Below are positions 1-8,178 of a stretch of 51,038 nucleotides of DNA, piece after piece; the first letter of the stretch is position 1, and every line of letters begins with the position of its first letter. Under the pieces are notes generated by a model that saw only the letters and a program-made list of their open reading frames with translations, was not told the DNA's origin and did no database searches. The stretch lies in NCBI GenBank assembly GCA_038825775.1, contig JAWBOW010000003.1, forward strand, positions 1 through 51,038, in the 5' to 3' direction. Source of the DNA: JAWBOW01 sp038825775 (lineage in GTDB: Archaea; Nanobdellota; Nanobdellia; Woesearchaeales; WAPY01). The position numbers and the translations under genes are program-made.

Positions 1-1791
1 ATTAAAACTATAATTTCCTGATTGTTCATAATTTGGAGTCCAAGTTAAAATTCCATTGCTTGTTAATGACACTCCTGATGGAAGCCCTGATGCTGAGAAA
101 TATAACAAATCATTATCTGGTTCATTAACATATAAACTCAAATTAACAAATAATGTTTGGCCTTCATTAACCATAAAATTAGGAATCTCACTAAAAACAG
201 GGCAGGTGTTTCCTATAATTACAGCACTTGAATTTTTTGGAACACCAAAGTCCTTACCATCAAAAGGCAAAACCTCACAAACAAAAACATCACCACTAGC
301 AGTAAAACTAGAATCCAACAAAACACCAGAAACACCCAACAAAACACCATCCCTATACCACCTAACAACACTCAAATCAGGATCACCATCAAAATCAACA
401 AAATCATAAACACACAACAAACTATCATTAGTCAAAGGACTAACAGGCAAAATAGAAACATTCTCAACAAAAGGAATTCTATTAACATCTAAAACTTTAA
501 TATTTACTGTTCCTGAAACATTACAGAATCCATCACTCACAAAAATATTAAAAGAGTAATTTCCTGATTGCATAAAATTAGGAGTCCAATTAAATATTTC
601 ATTGTTTGTTGTTGCTCCTGACGGCAAAGTAGTGTATGAAAATAATAAAGTGTTATTGTCAGGATCATAAACATAGTTTGAGAAGTTAATCAAAAGATTT
701 TGTCCTTCGTTAACTGTAAAGTTCAATGTTTGATTGAATTGCGGACAAGTATTTGTTCTGTTGACAATTATTGTTACATAATCATAATCTGTTGCATTAT
801 CATTGTCTCTTACTCTTAAGCTAACATTGTAAATTCCTGGTAAGGAAAAGTTGTGCCACTCTATTATTGGAGTGTTCTGACAATGACTTGTGCTGTCATT
901 ATAATTTATGCAATACTCTACTATTGTTCCGTCAAGATCATAACTATAAGTTGAGTCAAATAAAACATTTAATGGAGCATAACCCTGTATTATGTTTGCG
1001 TGAAGTATTGCAACTGGTGGAATGTTTATCCTCTTAACCTCAACTGTTGTGTTTGAGCTTGCACTCCAATTACAACTATCAGTTACTCTTGCAACATAAG
1101 TGTAATTTTTAGGAGCTGATTCAGAAGTTACTACTAAAATTGTGCATTCTGAACTATTATAGCAGGTGTGCTGTGATGTTTTGTTTATTATCTGTATTGT
1201 TAGATTTCCCAAGCATTCATCTGCAGAATCCGCAAGTAATGTAAAGTGCTCATTAACTCTTACTGTTGATGCGTTTGAAATGATACTTACTGTTGGAGGA
1301 TTGTCAATATAAACATTTAAGGTTTTATAATCTGAGTATTGGTTTAAGTTATCTTGAGCTCTTGCTTTGAAAACACAGTTAGTGCATAAATTACTGCATG
1401 CCTGAACATTAAACACGTGCTCGCAATAACCATAATTTATAGGACAATCATATGTTGCTATTAATGAAGTTCCCCTGTAAAGATAAATCTTTTTTACTCT
1501 TGTATCATCTGTTGCTGTTACTCTAATGTTTATGTAAGAGTTTGGCATTGCACACTTTTGGTTTAAGAGAAGAATAGAACTTATTTCTGGATTATTATCT
1601 GTTGGGGGTTCTGGTGGTGTTGGTGGGCAAACTCCTCCTGGGCAAGGATCTGGATCACAGTCAGGATCAATGCTTGGGTCACAAGCAAGTATTGTTTTTG
1701 AAAAAATTGTTAAACAAAAAAGTGCTATTGTTAAAATTAATACGCCCTTGTTTGTAAAAAATCTTTTTTGATCTTTCTTATTATAAATCAT
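1..1791 (-). CDS. Secreted Ig/cadherin-like repeat protein, C-terminus beyond window
   Basis: Large surface or secreted protein, open for 597 codons from its ATG at 1791 to the window edge with no stop, so the C-terminus is missing. A ribosome binding site (GGTGG) lies just before the ATG. The N-terminus is basic followed by a hydrophobic segment (KGVLILTIALFCLTIFS), a signal peptide or membrane anchor. A Cys/Asp/Pro-rich linker (about residues 37-60) follows, then repeated beta-sandwich-like modules. Two modules carry the putative-Ig (He_PIG) signature LPSG...WTPN...SGNYSF. Several Cys residues in the first half could form disulfides. It lies 34 bases downstream of another secreted protein gene on the same strand. 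Role in adhesion or surface layer is inferred; the substrate cannot be seen. Confidence 0.8.
   Translation of the reverse strand, partial: MIYNKKDQKRFFTNKGVLILTIALFCLTIFSKTILACDPSIDPDCDPDPCPGGVCPPTPPEPPTDNNPEISSILLLNQKCAMPNSYINIRVTATDDTRVKKIYLYRGTSLIATYDCPINYGYCEHVFNVQACSNLCTNCVFKARAQDNLNQYSDYKTLNVYIDNPPTVSIISNASTVRVNEHFTLLADSADECLGNLTIQIINKTSQHTCYNSSECTILVVTSESAPKNYTYVARVTDSCNWSASSNTTVEVKRINIPPVAILHANIIQGYAPLNVLFDSTYSYDLDGTIVEYCINYNDSTSHCQNTPIIEWHNFSLPGIYNVSLRVRDNDNATDYDYVTIIVNRTNTCPQFNQTLNFTVNEGQNLLINFSNYVYDPDNNTLLFSYTTLPSGATTNNEIFNWTPNFMQSGNYSFNIFVSDGFCNVSGTVNIKVLDVNRIPFVENVSILPVSPLTNDSLLCVYDFVDFDGDPDLSVVRWYRDGVLLGVSGVLLDSSFTASGDVFVCEVLPFDGKDFGVPKNSSAVIIGNTCPVFSEIPNFMVNEGQTLFVNLSLYVNEPDNDLLYFSASGLPSGVSLTSNGILTWTPNYEQSGNYSFN
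12..213 (-). repeat. Ig-like module repeat, copy A
   Basis: Encodes one He_PIG-type Ig module of the secreted protein, with LPSGVSL...LTWTPNYEQSGNYSF. It is recognisably the same unit as copy B at 560-757, with small insertions and deletions between them. Confidence 0.65.
560..757 (-). repeat. Ig-like module repeat, copy B
   Basis: Encodes the module LPSGATT...FNWTPNFMQSGNYSF, the partner of copy A. The DNA between the copies (about 230-480) encodes a different Ig-like stretch with distinct codon use. Confidence 0.65.
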
Positions 1792-1825
1792 AAAACCACC
1801 TTTTTAATTTTTTATTATCAATTTT

Positions 1826-3382
1826 TTATGAGTGTGAAAAAACTTTGTATTTTATTGGGTTGCCGTTATAGTTGTAAGTTCTCTCTTCAAAAGTTCCTGA
1901 ATATTCTTGTGAGTATGATTTTACCAAATTATTCAGTGAGTTTTCAAGCACTCCTCTCTTGTAAATTTCTTTTAAGCCCTCAAAATGCTCGTGATTCTTT
2001 GATTTTTTATCTTTATCATACAAGAACGGTGCTACTTGCAAGAAAATTCCTTTTTTGTCTGATTTCATCACAACATTCATAATATAAGCAGGGTATTTTC
2101 CATCAGGACACTGGTATTCTGAGAAAACTATTGCAGGATAATTCTTGAACTTACAATTTTCTTCACAGCTCAAACCATCAATATCTTTTCCTCCTGCAAA
2201 CTCAAAATTATAAAGCTTAACATCAAGAGTTCCTGTTTTTGTCTTCACTTTTCCTTCCCAAAGGACTTCTTTAGGATTGAACTTTCCATCAGTGTATCCT
2301 AAGAGTTGTGCAATCCTCAATTCTTTTGGATAATCAGACAAGTAATCTCCATCTTTAATTCCATTCTTTGTTCCGCCTTCTGATATTGTGTGAGTTAGGT
2401 GTTCTGCAATGCTTTCAAAATATTCTTTTATTATGTACTTGTTCTCTTCATAACTTATTGGTATTTCTTTTTGTGAGAATCTCTTTTCAACATTGTTAAA
2501 AACTTCTTTTATTCCTTTTAAAAGATCATAATCAACTTTATCTATTTCTATTAGTTTTAATTCTTGCTTTCCAGTAAATCTATCCTTTGATTCTATAAAA
2601 TATTTTGTTGTTGTGTTTCCTTTGTCATCCTTTTTTTCTTCTGAGAATATTTTTACATCATCAATGAGGTTTGAATTTTTTAGGTAATCAATGATCATTC
2701 TTGTCTTTGTTGATAAACCTTCTTTTACAATATCATAAAGTTTTGAGTCAAGGGTTAAATATTCTTTTGACTCGCTTGTTTTTTTGGTGAAGAACTTTTC
2801 ATTTAGTGTTGGGCTGTTAATCATCTCAAACAAAACAAGATTAAACATTCCCTTAAAGTATGATTCTCTTGCACCGTCAATTCCAACTAACTCGTATGGA
2901 GTTCCGTCAGGTCTTTGGAATAGAGCATGAACCCCGTAATAGTGTGAGTCCTCATCCTTTCCTAAAATCAAGCTTATAAGTTCTCCGTTTTTAATATTTC
3001 CGTCAAACAAGTTTTCAAGTTCTTTCTCCCTTTTTTCGTTCCAATTTGTTAACATCCATGAAAGAAGATAGTTGTTTTCAATCATTCTTTTTGCATCATC
3101 CCTAGTTATTTTAAGAACAATTCCTTCTGGAAGATAATTCAATATTTCTTGGAATGTTGAGAGTTCTTTTTCCTCGTTGTTAACTGTTTCACAGTATGCT
3201 GGATTTTCTTTATTTTCTATAGAACAAACTTCTGGTTTTTTAAATGAAAGTGCTGTTGAAACTCCAAGAACTCCAATTAAAGAATAGATAATTGATTTTT
3301 TAAAAGCATCTTTTATACCAAAATTTCTTTTTGTATAACCTGTATAATTTTTGTTTGTTAAATCCTCAAGTTTTTGTTTCAT
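1826..3382 (-). CDS. Unrecognised membrane-anchored or secreted protein, 518 aa
   Basis: I do not recognise the family. The start is placed at ATG 3382 because a strong GGGGGTG ribosome binding site precedes it; a longer reading frame upstream lacks such a signal. Residues about 25-45 are hydrophobic (SIIYSLIGVLGVSTALSF) after a Lys-rich N-terminus, so the protein is probably exported or anchored with the rest outside. The body is charged, with no obvious catalytic motif; two Cys pairs are visible, one early (VCSIENK...YCETV) and one late (SCEENCKF). The next gene downstream is the Ig-repeat secreted protein, so the two probably form a surface-protein transcription unit. Confidence 0.7.
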   Translation of the reverse strand: MKQKLEDLTNKNYTGYTKRNFGIKDAFKKSIIYSLIGVLGVSTALSFKKPEVCSIENKENPAYCETVNNEEKELSTFQEILNYLPEGIVLKITRDDAKRMIENNYLLSWMLTNWNEKREKELENLFDGNIKNGELISLILGKDEDSHYYGVHALFQRPDGTPYELVGIDGARESYFKGMFNLVLFEMINSPTLNEKFFTKKTSESKEYLTLDSKLYDIVKEGLSTKTRMIIDYLKNSNLIDDVKIFSEEKKDDKGNTTTKYFIESKDRFTGKQELKLIEIDKVDYDLLKGIKEVFNNVEKRFSQKEIPISYEENKYIIKEYFESIAEHLTHTISEGGTKNGIKDGDYLSDYPKELRIAQLLGYTDGKFNPKEVLWEGKVKTKTGTLDVKLYNFEFAGGKDIDGLSCEENCKFKNYPAIVFSEYQCPDGKYPAYIMNVVMKSDKKGIFLQVAPFLYDKDKKSKNHEHFEGLKEIYKRGVLENSLNNLVKSYSQEYSGTFEERTYNYNGNPIKYKVFSHS

Positions 3383-3581
3383 AAAAACACCCCCAAGCAT
3401 TATTTGATAATAAAAATTATTGTAACCTTTTATTGACAAATTATTTTTGTCTTTACTTTGGGATAACAAATAAGTTTATAAATCTTTCTATTTTTATCTA
3501 TTTCAAAGTGAATACAACACTTTATAGTATAAAAACTTTTCTGTAATTTTAGCAAATAAAAAGAATAAAAGTTATTTTTGA

Positions 3582-4016
3582 TTATTTTTCCCAAAACTCT
3601 TTACCATTACCTTTTATTTTGTAAAAAACAGGATTTAGAAGAATTCTCTTTTTGTTAATTTCTTTTAGCATTTTATAAAATCTTTTATCTCTTTTTTTAA
3701 GTTTTTTTAAAAGATGCTCGTATTCATAAATGATTTGTCCTTCTTTTATTGGTATAATTCTTTTAGTTAAAATAATTTTTATTTTATCTCTCTTAAAATC
3801 ATAATTTCTTCTTTTCCCCTCAAAATAAACTTGTGTGAGATAAGCATTTATTGCAAATAGCGGATCCTTAAAGTTTTTAAACCTTATAAGCTGAGGATGA
3901 TTCTTATAGCCAATTGTTTTTCCTTCAAGAACCTTTTTTGCCAACAATCCTTCTCTCCAAAGCGCTATAAGTCCTTTCTTGTCTAAATATTTTGGGTGAA
4001 TGCTCCACAACCTCAA
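3582..4016 (-). CDS. Pyrimidine dimer DNA glycosylase / endonuclease V-like
   Basis: Matches the Pyr_excise (T4 endonuclease V-like) family that excises UV-induced pyrimidine dimers. The N-terminus MRLWSIHPKYLD, then LWREGLLAKKVL and GYKNHPQL, are hallmark segments. Glu22 in WREG is the likely counterpart of the catalytic Glu23 of T4 endonuclease V. The start chosen is TTG at 4016: AGGTGG lies five bases before it and translation gives the family's usual MRLW start. A GTG at 4025 would overlap that ribosome binding site and add three residues. The protein is 144 aa, normal for the family. It follows the MBL-fold gene by 15 bases and is probably co-transcribed with it. Confidence 0.82.
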   Translation of the reverse strand: MRLWSIHPKYLDKKGLIALWREGLLAKKVLEGKTIGYKNHPQLIRFKNFKDPLFAINAYLTQVYFEGKRRNYDFKRDKIKIILTKRIIPIKEGQIIYEYEHLLKKLKKRDKRFYKMLKEINKKRILLNPVFYKIKGNGKEFWEK

Positions 4017-4031
4017 GAATCCCACCTAAAA

Positions 4032-4670
4032 TTAAGATAAAATTTTCACTTCACAACTAGCTAACTTCTCAAACAAAACAGCATCATTTTCATTCCCAAC
4101 AATCTTTGCATAGTGCATTGGAATTGCAATCCTCGGTTTTATTATCTTTGTTGCCTCTGCCGCTTCCTTTGCATCCATTGTGTAAGTCCCTCCAACAGGC
4201 AATAAAGCAATGTCTATGTTCTTTAAATTCTTCATCTCCTCTATTAAGTCAGTATCTCCTGCATGATATATCCTAACTCCACTAACTTCTATGACATAAC
4301 CAACCCAATTGTTTATTTTTTTGTGGAATGCTTTGTTATTATTGTATGCTGGTATTGTCTCTATTTTAAAGCCGTCAAGTTCTAATTTTTGATTTGGCTC
4401 TACAAGTTTTAAATCAATTTCTTGCAATTTTGATAATGAACTGCTACAATCAGGTGTTGCTAATACAATTGTTCCTCTTTTTATCAACTTGCTTATGTCT
4501 GCACTGCTACAATGATCATAGTGTCCGTGAGTTATTAAGATTATGTCTGCTTTTTCAAAATCTTGAAGCTGAAAAGGATCTATGTAAAGGACTTTTTCTT
4601 TGTTTTTTATTTTAAAACTTGCGTGTCCTTCCCATGATATTATTATTCCCTTATACTCAAATTTTTTCAT
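4032..4670 (-). CDS. Metallo-beta-lactamase-fold hydrolase, UPF0173-like
   Basis: Single-domain MBL-fold metal-dependent hydrolase of the YtkL/UPF0173 type, 212 aa. Visible metal ligands are HGHYDH at residues 48-53, the HAGDTD segment (about 136-141) and the late IPMHYAK histidine. An N-terminal WEGHASF strand is typical of the group. Substrate is unknown; relatives are general hydrolases with poorly defined targets. A good GGAGGTTG ribosome binding site precedes the ATG. It lies between a DJ-1 lipoprotein and the UV glycosylase on the same strand with gaps under 20 bases, so an operon is likely. Confidence 0.82.
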   Translation of the reverse strand: MKKFEYKGIIISWEGHASFKIKNKEKVLYIDPFQLQDFEKADIILITHGHYDHCSSADISKLIKRGTIVLATPDCSSSLSKLQEIDLKLVEPNQKLELDGFKIETIPAYNNNKAFHKKINNWVGYVIEVSGVRIYHAGDTDLIEEMKNLKNIDIALLPVGGTYTMDAKEAAEATKIIKPRIAIPMHYAKIVGNENDAVLFEKLASCEVKILS

Positions 4671-4689
4671 GATTCCAACCTCCTTTTCA

Positions 4690-5325
4690 TTAATTTTGTT
4701 TTAATCTCTTAATTATTTCATTTGAGAATTTTAACGCAGAGTTTGGAGAGTTAGCAGTTATTATGTTATCATCAACAACAACATCCTCGTTTGAATAAAT
4801 CGCTCCTTTTTCCCTAATGAGTTCTATGTATTCGTGATCAAAAACAGTTGCTCTTTTATTCTCTAGAATTCCTGAATTGGCAAGAATTATTGGAGCTAAA
4901 CATATTGCTCCTATGACCTTATTATTTTTATAAGCGTTTAAAACAATTTCTCTCACTGTTGAATCATTGAAGTAAATAACACTTCCAGAACCTCCTACCA
5001 AAACAACCGCATCAAAATTGTTTATTTCTTTTAAAGCATCCTCTAAAAGCAAATCAACATCAACCTTTAAGCCGAACATTCCAAAAGCTGTTCTTTCAGA
5101 ACTCGCAACAAAAACTTTAAAGTTGTTCTTCTCAAAATTCGCTCTTGGTATGTTAAGTTCTTCTTCCCTAAAATCTTTTGGAGCTATAATCATTAGTATG
5201 TTCTTACTAGTTTGATTATTTTCTTTGTTTTCTTTAACTTCAATTGGTTTTAAAGATACTTCTTCCTTAAAACATCCTGCTATAAAAAGAAGGATTATAA
5301 ATAGCAAAAATAATTTTATTTTCAT
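4690..5325 (-). CDS. DJ-1/PfpI-family lipoprotein
   Basis: DJ-1/PfpI (class I glutamine amidotransferase-like) domain behind a lipoprotein signal. The N-terminus MKIKLFLLFIILLFIAGC ends in a lipobox with Cys18. The domain starts near residue 41 (NILMIIAPKDFREEEL) and carries the nucleophile-elbow cysteine in GAICLAP (Cys142) with Glu55 in the REEEL segment and His164 in FDHEY. Family members are proteases, chaperones or glyoxalase/deglycase-like enzymes; which activity applies cannot be told. The lipobox implies action on the outer face of the membrane, which is unusual for this normally cytosolic family. First gene of the minus-strand run down to 3582. Confidence 0.82.
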   Translation of the reverse strand: MKIKLFLLFIILLFIAGCFKEEVSLKPIEVKENKENNQTSKNILMIIAPKDFREEELNIPRANFEKNNFKVFVASSERTAFGMFGLKVDVDLLLEDALKEINNFDAVVLVGGSGSVIYFNDSTVREIVLNAYKNNKVIGAICLAPIILANSGILENKRATVFDHEYIELIREKGAIYSNEDVVVDDNIITANSPNSALKFSNEIIKRLKQN

Positions 5326-5397
5326 TCTTACCCCTAAACAGGAATATTAGTTTCTTATATTTAAAAATTTTTGAATTTTTACAAAAAATTAAGAAAA

Positions 5398-5407
5398 ATT
5401 TAAAAAA
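5398..5407 (+). promoter_or_regulatory. TATA box for MBL/lipoylation unit
   Basis: ATTTAAAAAA centred about 28 bases before the ATG at 5430, the spacing expected for a leaderless archaeal transcript. No ribosome binding site is seen before this ATG. Confidence 0.45.
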
Positions 5408-5429
5408 CTCAAGAATTTTTTTATTAAAT

Positions 5430-6239
5430 ATGATTCAATTGGTTTTTCTTGGAACAGCAGGTGACTCTGTTGTTTTTGGAAAACAGATGAGAGCTTCAGG
5501 GGGTATTATTTTAAAAATTGATAATTATCAATTCCAAATAGATCCTGGTCCTGGATCATTAGCAAGGGCTTCTCAATATAATGTTGATGTGATGAAATCA
5601 AATTTTATACTTGTAAGTCACAACCACATTAACCACTGCAACGACTTGAACGCATTAATAGATGCTCTAACTCTTGGAGGAATTGACAAGAAAGGATACT
5701 TAATAAGCACTAATTCTGTAATCAATGGTTCTGAAAATGAAAAACCTGTTTTAACAAATTTTCATAAAGAATCCTTAATAAAGTATATGGTTCTTGAACC
5801 AGGAAGAAGAGTTGGAATTGATGATATTGAAATTATTGCCACAAAAACAAAGCACACAACAGAAAATATTGGTTTTAAAATAATAACTCCAAAAATAATA
5901 ATATCTTATGTTTCAGATACAGAATACTTTAAGGAATTGGAAAATGAACATTCTAACTCTAATGTTTTAATACTTAATGTTGTAAAGCCAAACTCTATAA
6001 AACAAAAAGGAAACTTGAATTCTGAGGATGCTTGCAAAATTATTGATGGAATAAGACCGAATCTTGCAATAATAACTCATTTTGGAATTGAAATGCTTAG
6101 GGAAAACCCTCTTACAGAAGCAAGAAACATTGCAAAAAAGACTTCTATAAATGTTGTTGCTGCAAAGGATGGTATGGTTTTAAACTTAGACGAGTACGCT
6201 CCAAGACACATGCAGACAAAGATAATAAATTATCAATAG
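5430..6239 (+). CDS. MBL-fold metallo-hydrolase with an HxHxNH motif
   Basis: 269-aa metallo-beta-lactamase-fold protein. The N-terminal FLGTAGDSVVFGKQMRASGG resembles RNase Z-like/PhnP-like MBL proteins. The metal motif reads HNHINHCND (residues 64-72), so the usual Asp of HxHxDH is Asn68; Asp72 follows four residues later. Other ligand candidates are KHTTENIG, VSDTEY and ITHFG. The Asn substitution may change metal binding or activity. It precedes lipA by 15 bases, so it probably shares a transcript with the lipoylation genes, though no functional link is known to me. Confidence 0.75.
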   Translation: MIQLVFLGTAGDSVVFGKQMRASGGIILKIDNYQFQIDPGPGSLARASQYNVDVMKSNFILVSHNHINHCNDLNALIDALTLGGIDKKGYLISTNSVINGSENEKPVLTNFHKESLIKYMVLEPGRRVGIDDIEIIATKTKHTTENIGFKIITPKIIISYVSDTEYFKELENEHSNSNVLILNVVKPNSIKQKGNLNSEDACKIIDGIRPNLAIITHFGIEMLRENPLTEARNIAKKTSINVVAAKDGMVLNLDEYAPRHMQTKIINYQ

Positions 6240-6254
6240 AAACTATTTAAGCAA

Positions 6255-7103
6255 ATGAATAATCAAAATATTACTTCTGTGTGGAAAATTCAGAGTTATG
6301 ATAAGAATAAATACCTTAAAACTAGGAATTTAATTAATGAATTAGGGTTAAATACTGTTTGTATTGAAGCAAATTGTCCTAACCGTTACGAGTGTTTTTC
6401 AAACAATAAGGCAACATTCATGATTTTGGGAAATGTTTGCACAAGAAATTGTTTGTATTGTAATGTTAAAAAGGGGCTGCCAAAAAATGTTGATCCTAAT
6501 GAACCAAAAAGGATTTCAAGAGCAATAAAAATTTTGGGAATTAATTATGCTGTCATAACATCTGTAACAAGGGACGACTTAAAAGATGGTGGTGCAGAAC
6601 AGTTTGTTAAAACTATAAGAGAAATTAAGAGATTAAATAAGGATTGTAAAGTAGAAGTTTTGATTCCTGATTTTAATGGAGACCTTAATTCTCTAAAAAG
6701 GATTGTTGAAGAAAGACCAGATGTTATTAATCACAACATTGAAGTTGTTAGGAGACTTTTTAATAAGTTAAGACCAAAAGGTGATTATGAACTTTCATTA
6801 AAAATATTAAAAAGCATAAAAGAAATAAATCCAAAGATTGTAACAAAGTCTGGTTTTATGGTTGGTTTTGGAGAAAACAAAAAGGATATTGTTAAAACAA
6901 TAAAGGACTTGAAGAGAGTTGATTGTGACATCCTGACTGTTGGACAATACTTGCGGCCAAGTAAAAAACACTTTCCCGTAAAAAAGTATTATTCTAAAAG
7001 AGAGTTTGAAGAAATAAAAAACATTGCTGAAAAGATTGGTTTTAAAAAGGTTTTTTCAGGTTTTTTAGTTAGAAGTTCTTACAAAGCAAGTGAGTTTTTA
7101 TGA
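6255..7103 (+). CDS. lipA: Lipoyl synthase
   Basis: Radical SAM enzyme that inserts two sulfurs into protein-bound octanoyl groups to make lipoyl cofactor. Both iron-sulfur sites are present: the auxiliary cluster cysteines in CIEANCPNRYEC (Cys36, 41, 47) and the radical SAM triad CTRNCLYC (Cys62, 66, 69). The C-terminal RSSY (273-276), which ligates the auxiliary cluster through Ser, is also there. TSVTRDDLKDGGA and NHNIEVV are standard LipA segments. 282 aa is normal length. Its TGA overlaps the ATG of the following ligase gene (ATGA), indicating translational coupling. Confidence 0.95.
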   Translation: MNNQNITSVWKIQSYDKNKYLKTRNLINELGLNTVCIEANCPNRYECFSNNKATFMILGNVCTRNCLYCNVKKGLPKNVDPNEPKRISRAIKILGINYAVITSVTRDDLKDGGAEQFVKTIREIKRLNKDCKVEVLIPDFNGDLNSLKRIVEERPDVINHNIEVVRRLFNKLRPKGDYELSLKILKSIKEINPKIVTKSGFMVGFGENKKDIVKTIKDLKRVDCDILTVGQYLRPSKKHFPVKKYYSKREFEEIKNIAEKIGFKKVFSGFLVRSSYKASEFL

Positions 7104-7870
7104 AGAAAAAAGAGAAAGAAAGGTTTAGGTTGTTGAATTTGATTGAGACAAATGGTTTTATGCAGATGGCAATAGACGAAGCAATCTTAGAAGCGAGAAT
7201 AAAAGATTTAGTTCCAAACACAATTAGGTTTTACACTTGGAATCCAAAATGCGTTTCGATTGGTTATTTTCAAAGTCTAGAAAAAGAAGTTAACATAGAA
7301 AAAGCAAAAAGAGAGGGTGTTGATGTTGTGAGAAGAATTACTGGTGGCGGTGCTGTTTTTCATGATAAAGAACTAACTTATTCGATAGTGGTTTCTGAAA
7401 ATTTAGTTTCTCATGATGTTTTAAAATCTTATGAAAAAATTTGTAATGCTATAATAAGGGGGCTTGAATTTTTAGGGGTGAAAGCTGTTTTCAAACTAAT
7501 AAACGATATTGTTGTTGATGAAAAAAAGATTTCTGGAAATGCTCAGACAAGAAGGCAAAATATAATATTACAACATGGCACTATTCTTTTAGATGTTGAT
7601 GTTAAAAGAATGTTTTCTTTGCTAAAAGTGCCTGATGAGAAGATAAGAGATAAAATAATAAGTTCTGTTGAGGAGAGAGTTACAAGCTTAAAAAGAATTT
7701 TGAATAGAGAGATAAAACCAGAAGATTTGAGAATAAACTTGATTAGGGGATTTCAGGATGTTTTTGATGTTGAAGTTGAGGAAAAAGGATTAACTGATTA
7801 TGAAATAAATCTTTCAAAAAAATTATTTAAGAATAAATATTCAACAAAAGAATGGAATTTTTTAAGATAA
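7100..7870 (+). CDS. lplA: Lipoate-protein ligase, catalytic domain protein
   Basis: Attaches lipoate (or octanoate) to lipoyl-domain lysines after adenylation. RRITGGGAVFHDKELTYS (78-95) is the nucleotide/lipoate-binding signature, and NDIVVDEKKISGNAQTRR (135-152) carries the conserved lysine of the ligase family (about Lys143). No cysteine is present where LipM octanoyltransferases have their nucleophile, favouring a ligase. The protein is 256 aa and lacks the accessory C-terminal domain, which is encoded by the next gene. It overlaps lipA by four bases. Confidence 0.88.
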   Translation: MKKKEKERFRLLNLIETNGFMQMAIDEAILEARIKDLVPNTIRFYTWNPKCVSIGYFQSLEKEVNIEKAKREGVDVVRRITGGGAVFHDKELTYSIVVSENLVSHDVLKSYEKICNAIIRGLEFLGVKAVFKLINDIVVDEKKISGNAQTRRQNIILQHGTILLDVDVKRMFSLLKVPDEKIRDKIISSVEERVTSLKRILNREIKPEDLRINLIRGFQDVFDVEVEEKGLTDYEINLSKKLFKNKYSTKEWNFLR

Positions 7871-7877
7871 GAAAAAA

Positions 7878-8168
7878 ATGATTGGAGAAATAGATTATAA
7901 GGTTCCTAATGGAAAACTTTTGAGAATTCAAGCAGTGTTTGATGATTCTGAAAGAGAAATAATTAAGGATGTTAAGATAACAGGGGATTTTTTTATTCAT
8001 CCCGAACAAGCGATTTTTGAAATTGAAAACTTAATAAGAGGAAAAAGAATTAGAGATTTAAAAAAAATCTTGAATTCGTACTTGGAAAAAAATAAAATAA
8101 TAATAATTGGTTTTGAAGTTCAAGATATTTTAAATGCTTTAAAAGAGATTAACAAAAAACAATTTTAA
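7878..8168 (+). CDS. lplB: Lipoate-protein ligase accessory (C-terminal) subunit
   Basis: 96-aa protein matching the small C-terminal domain that is fused in E. coli LplA and separate in some archaea (LplB). GEIDYKVPNGKLLRIQAVFD and the VKITGDFFIHPEQ segment are typical. It starts seven bases after lplA. In Thermoplasma the two subunits are both required for adenylation, so LplA/LplB here probably form a heterodimer. It ends 10 bases from the convergent presenilin-like gene. Confidence 0.85.
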   Translation: MIGEIDYKVPNGKLLRIQAVFDDSEREIIKDVKITGDFFIHPEQAIFEIENLIRGKRIRDLKKILNSYLEKNKIIIIGFEVQDILNALKEINKKQF

Positions 8169-8178
8169 TTTTGTTATT

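Noticed and set aside
56..409. Plus-strand open frame of 117 codons
   Set aside because: Low-complexity Thr/Lys/Pro sequence antisense to the secreted Ig-repeat gene, without a ribosome binding site.
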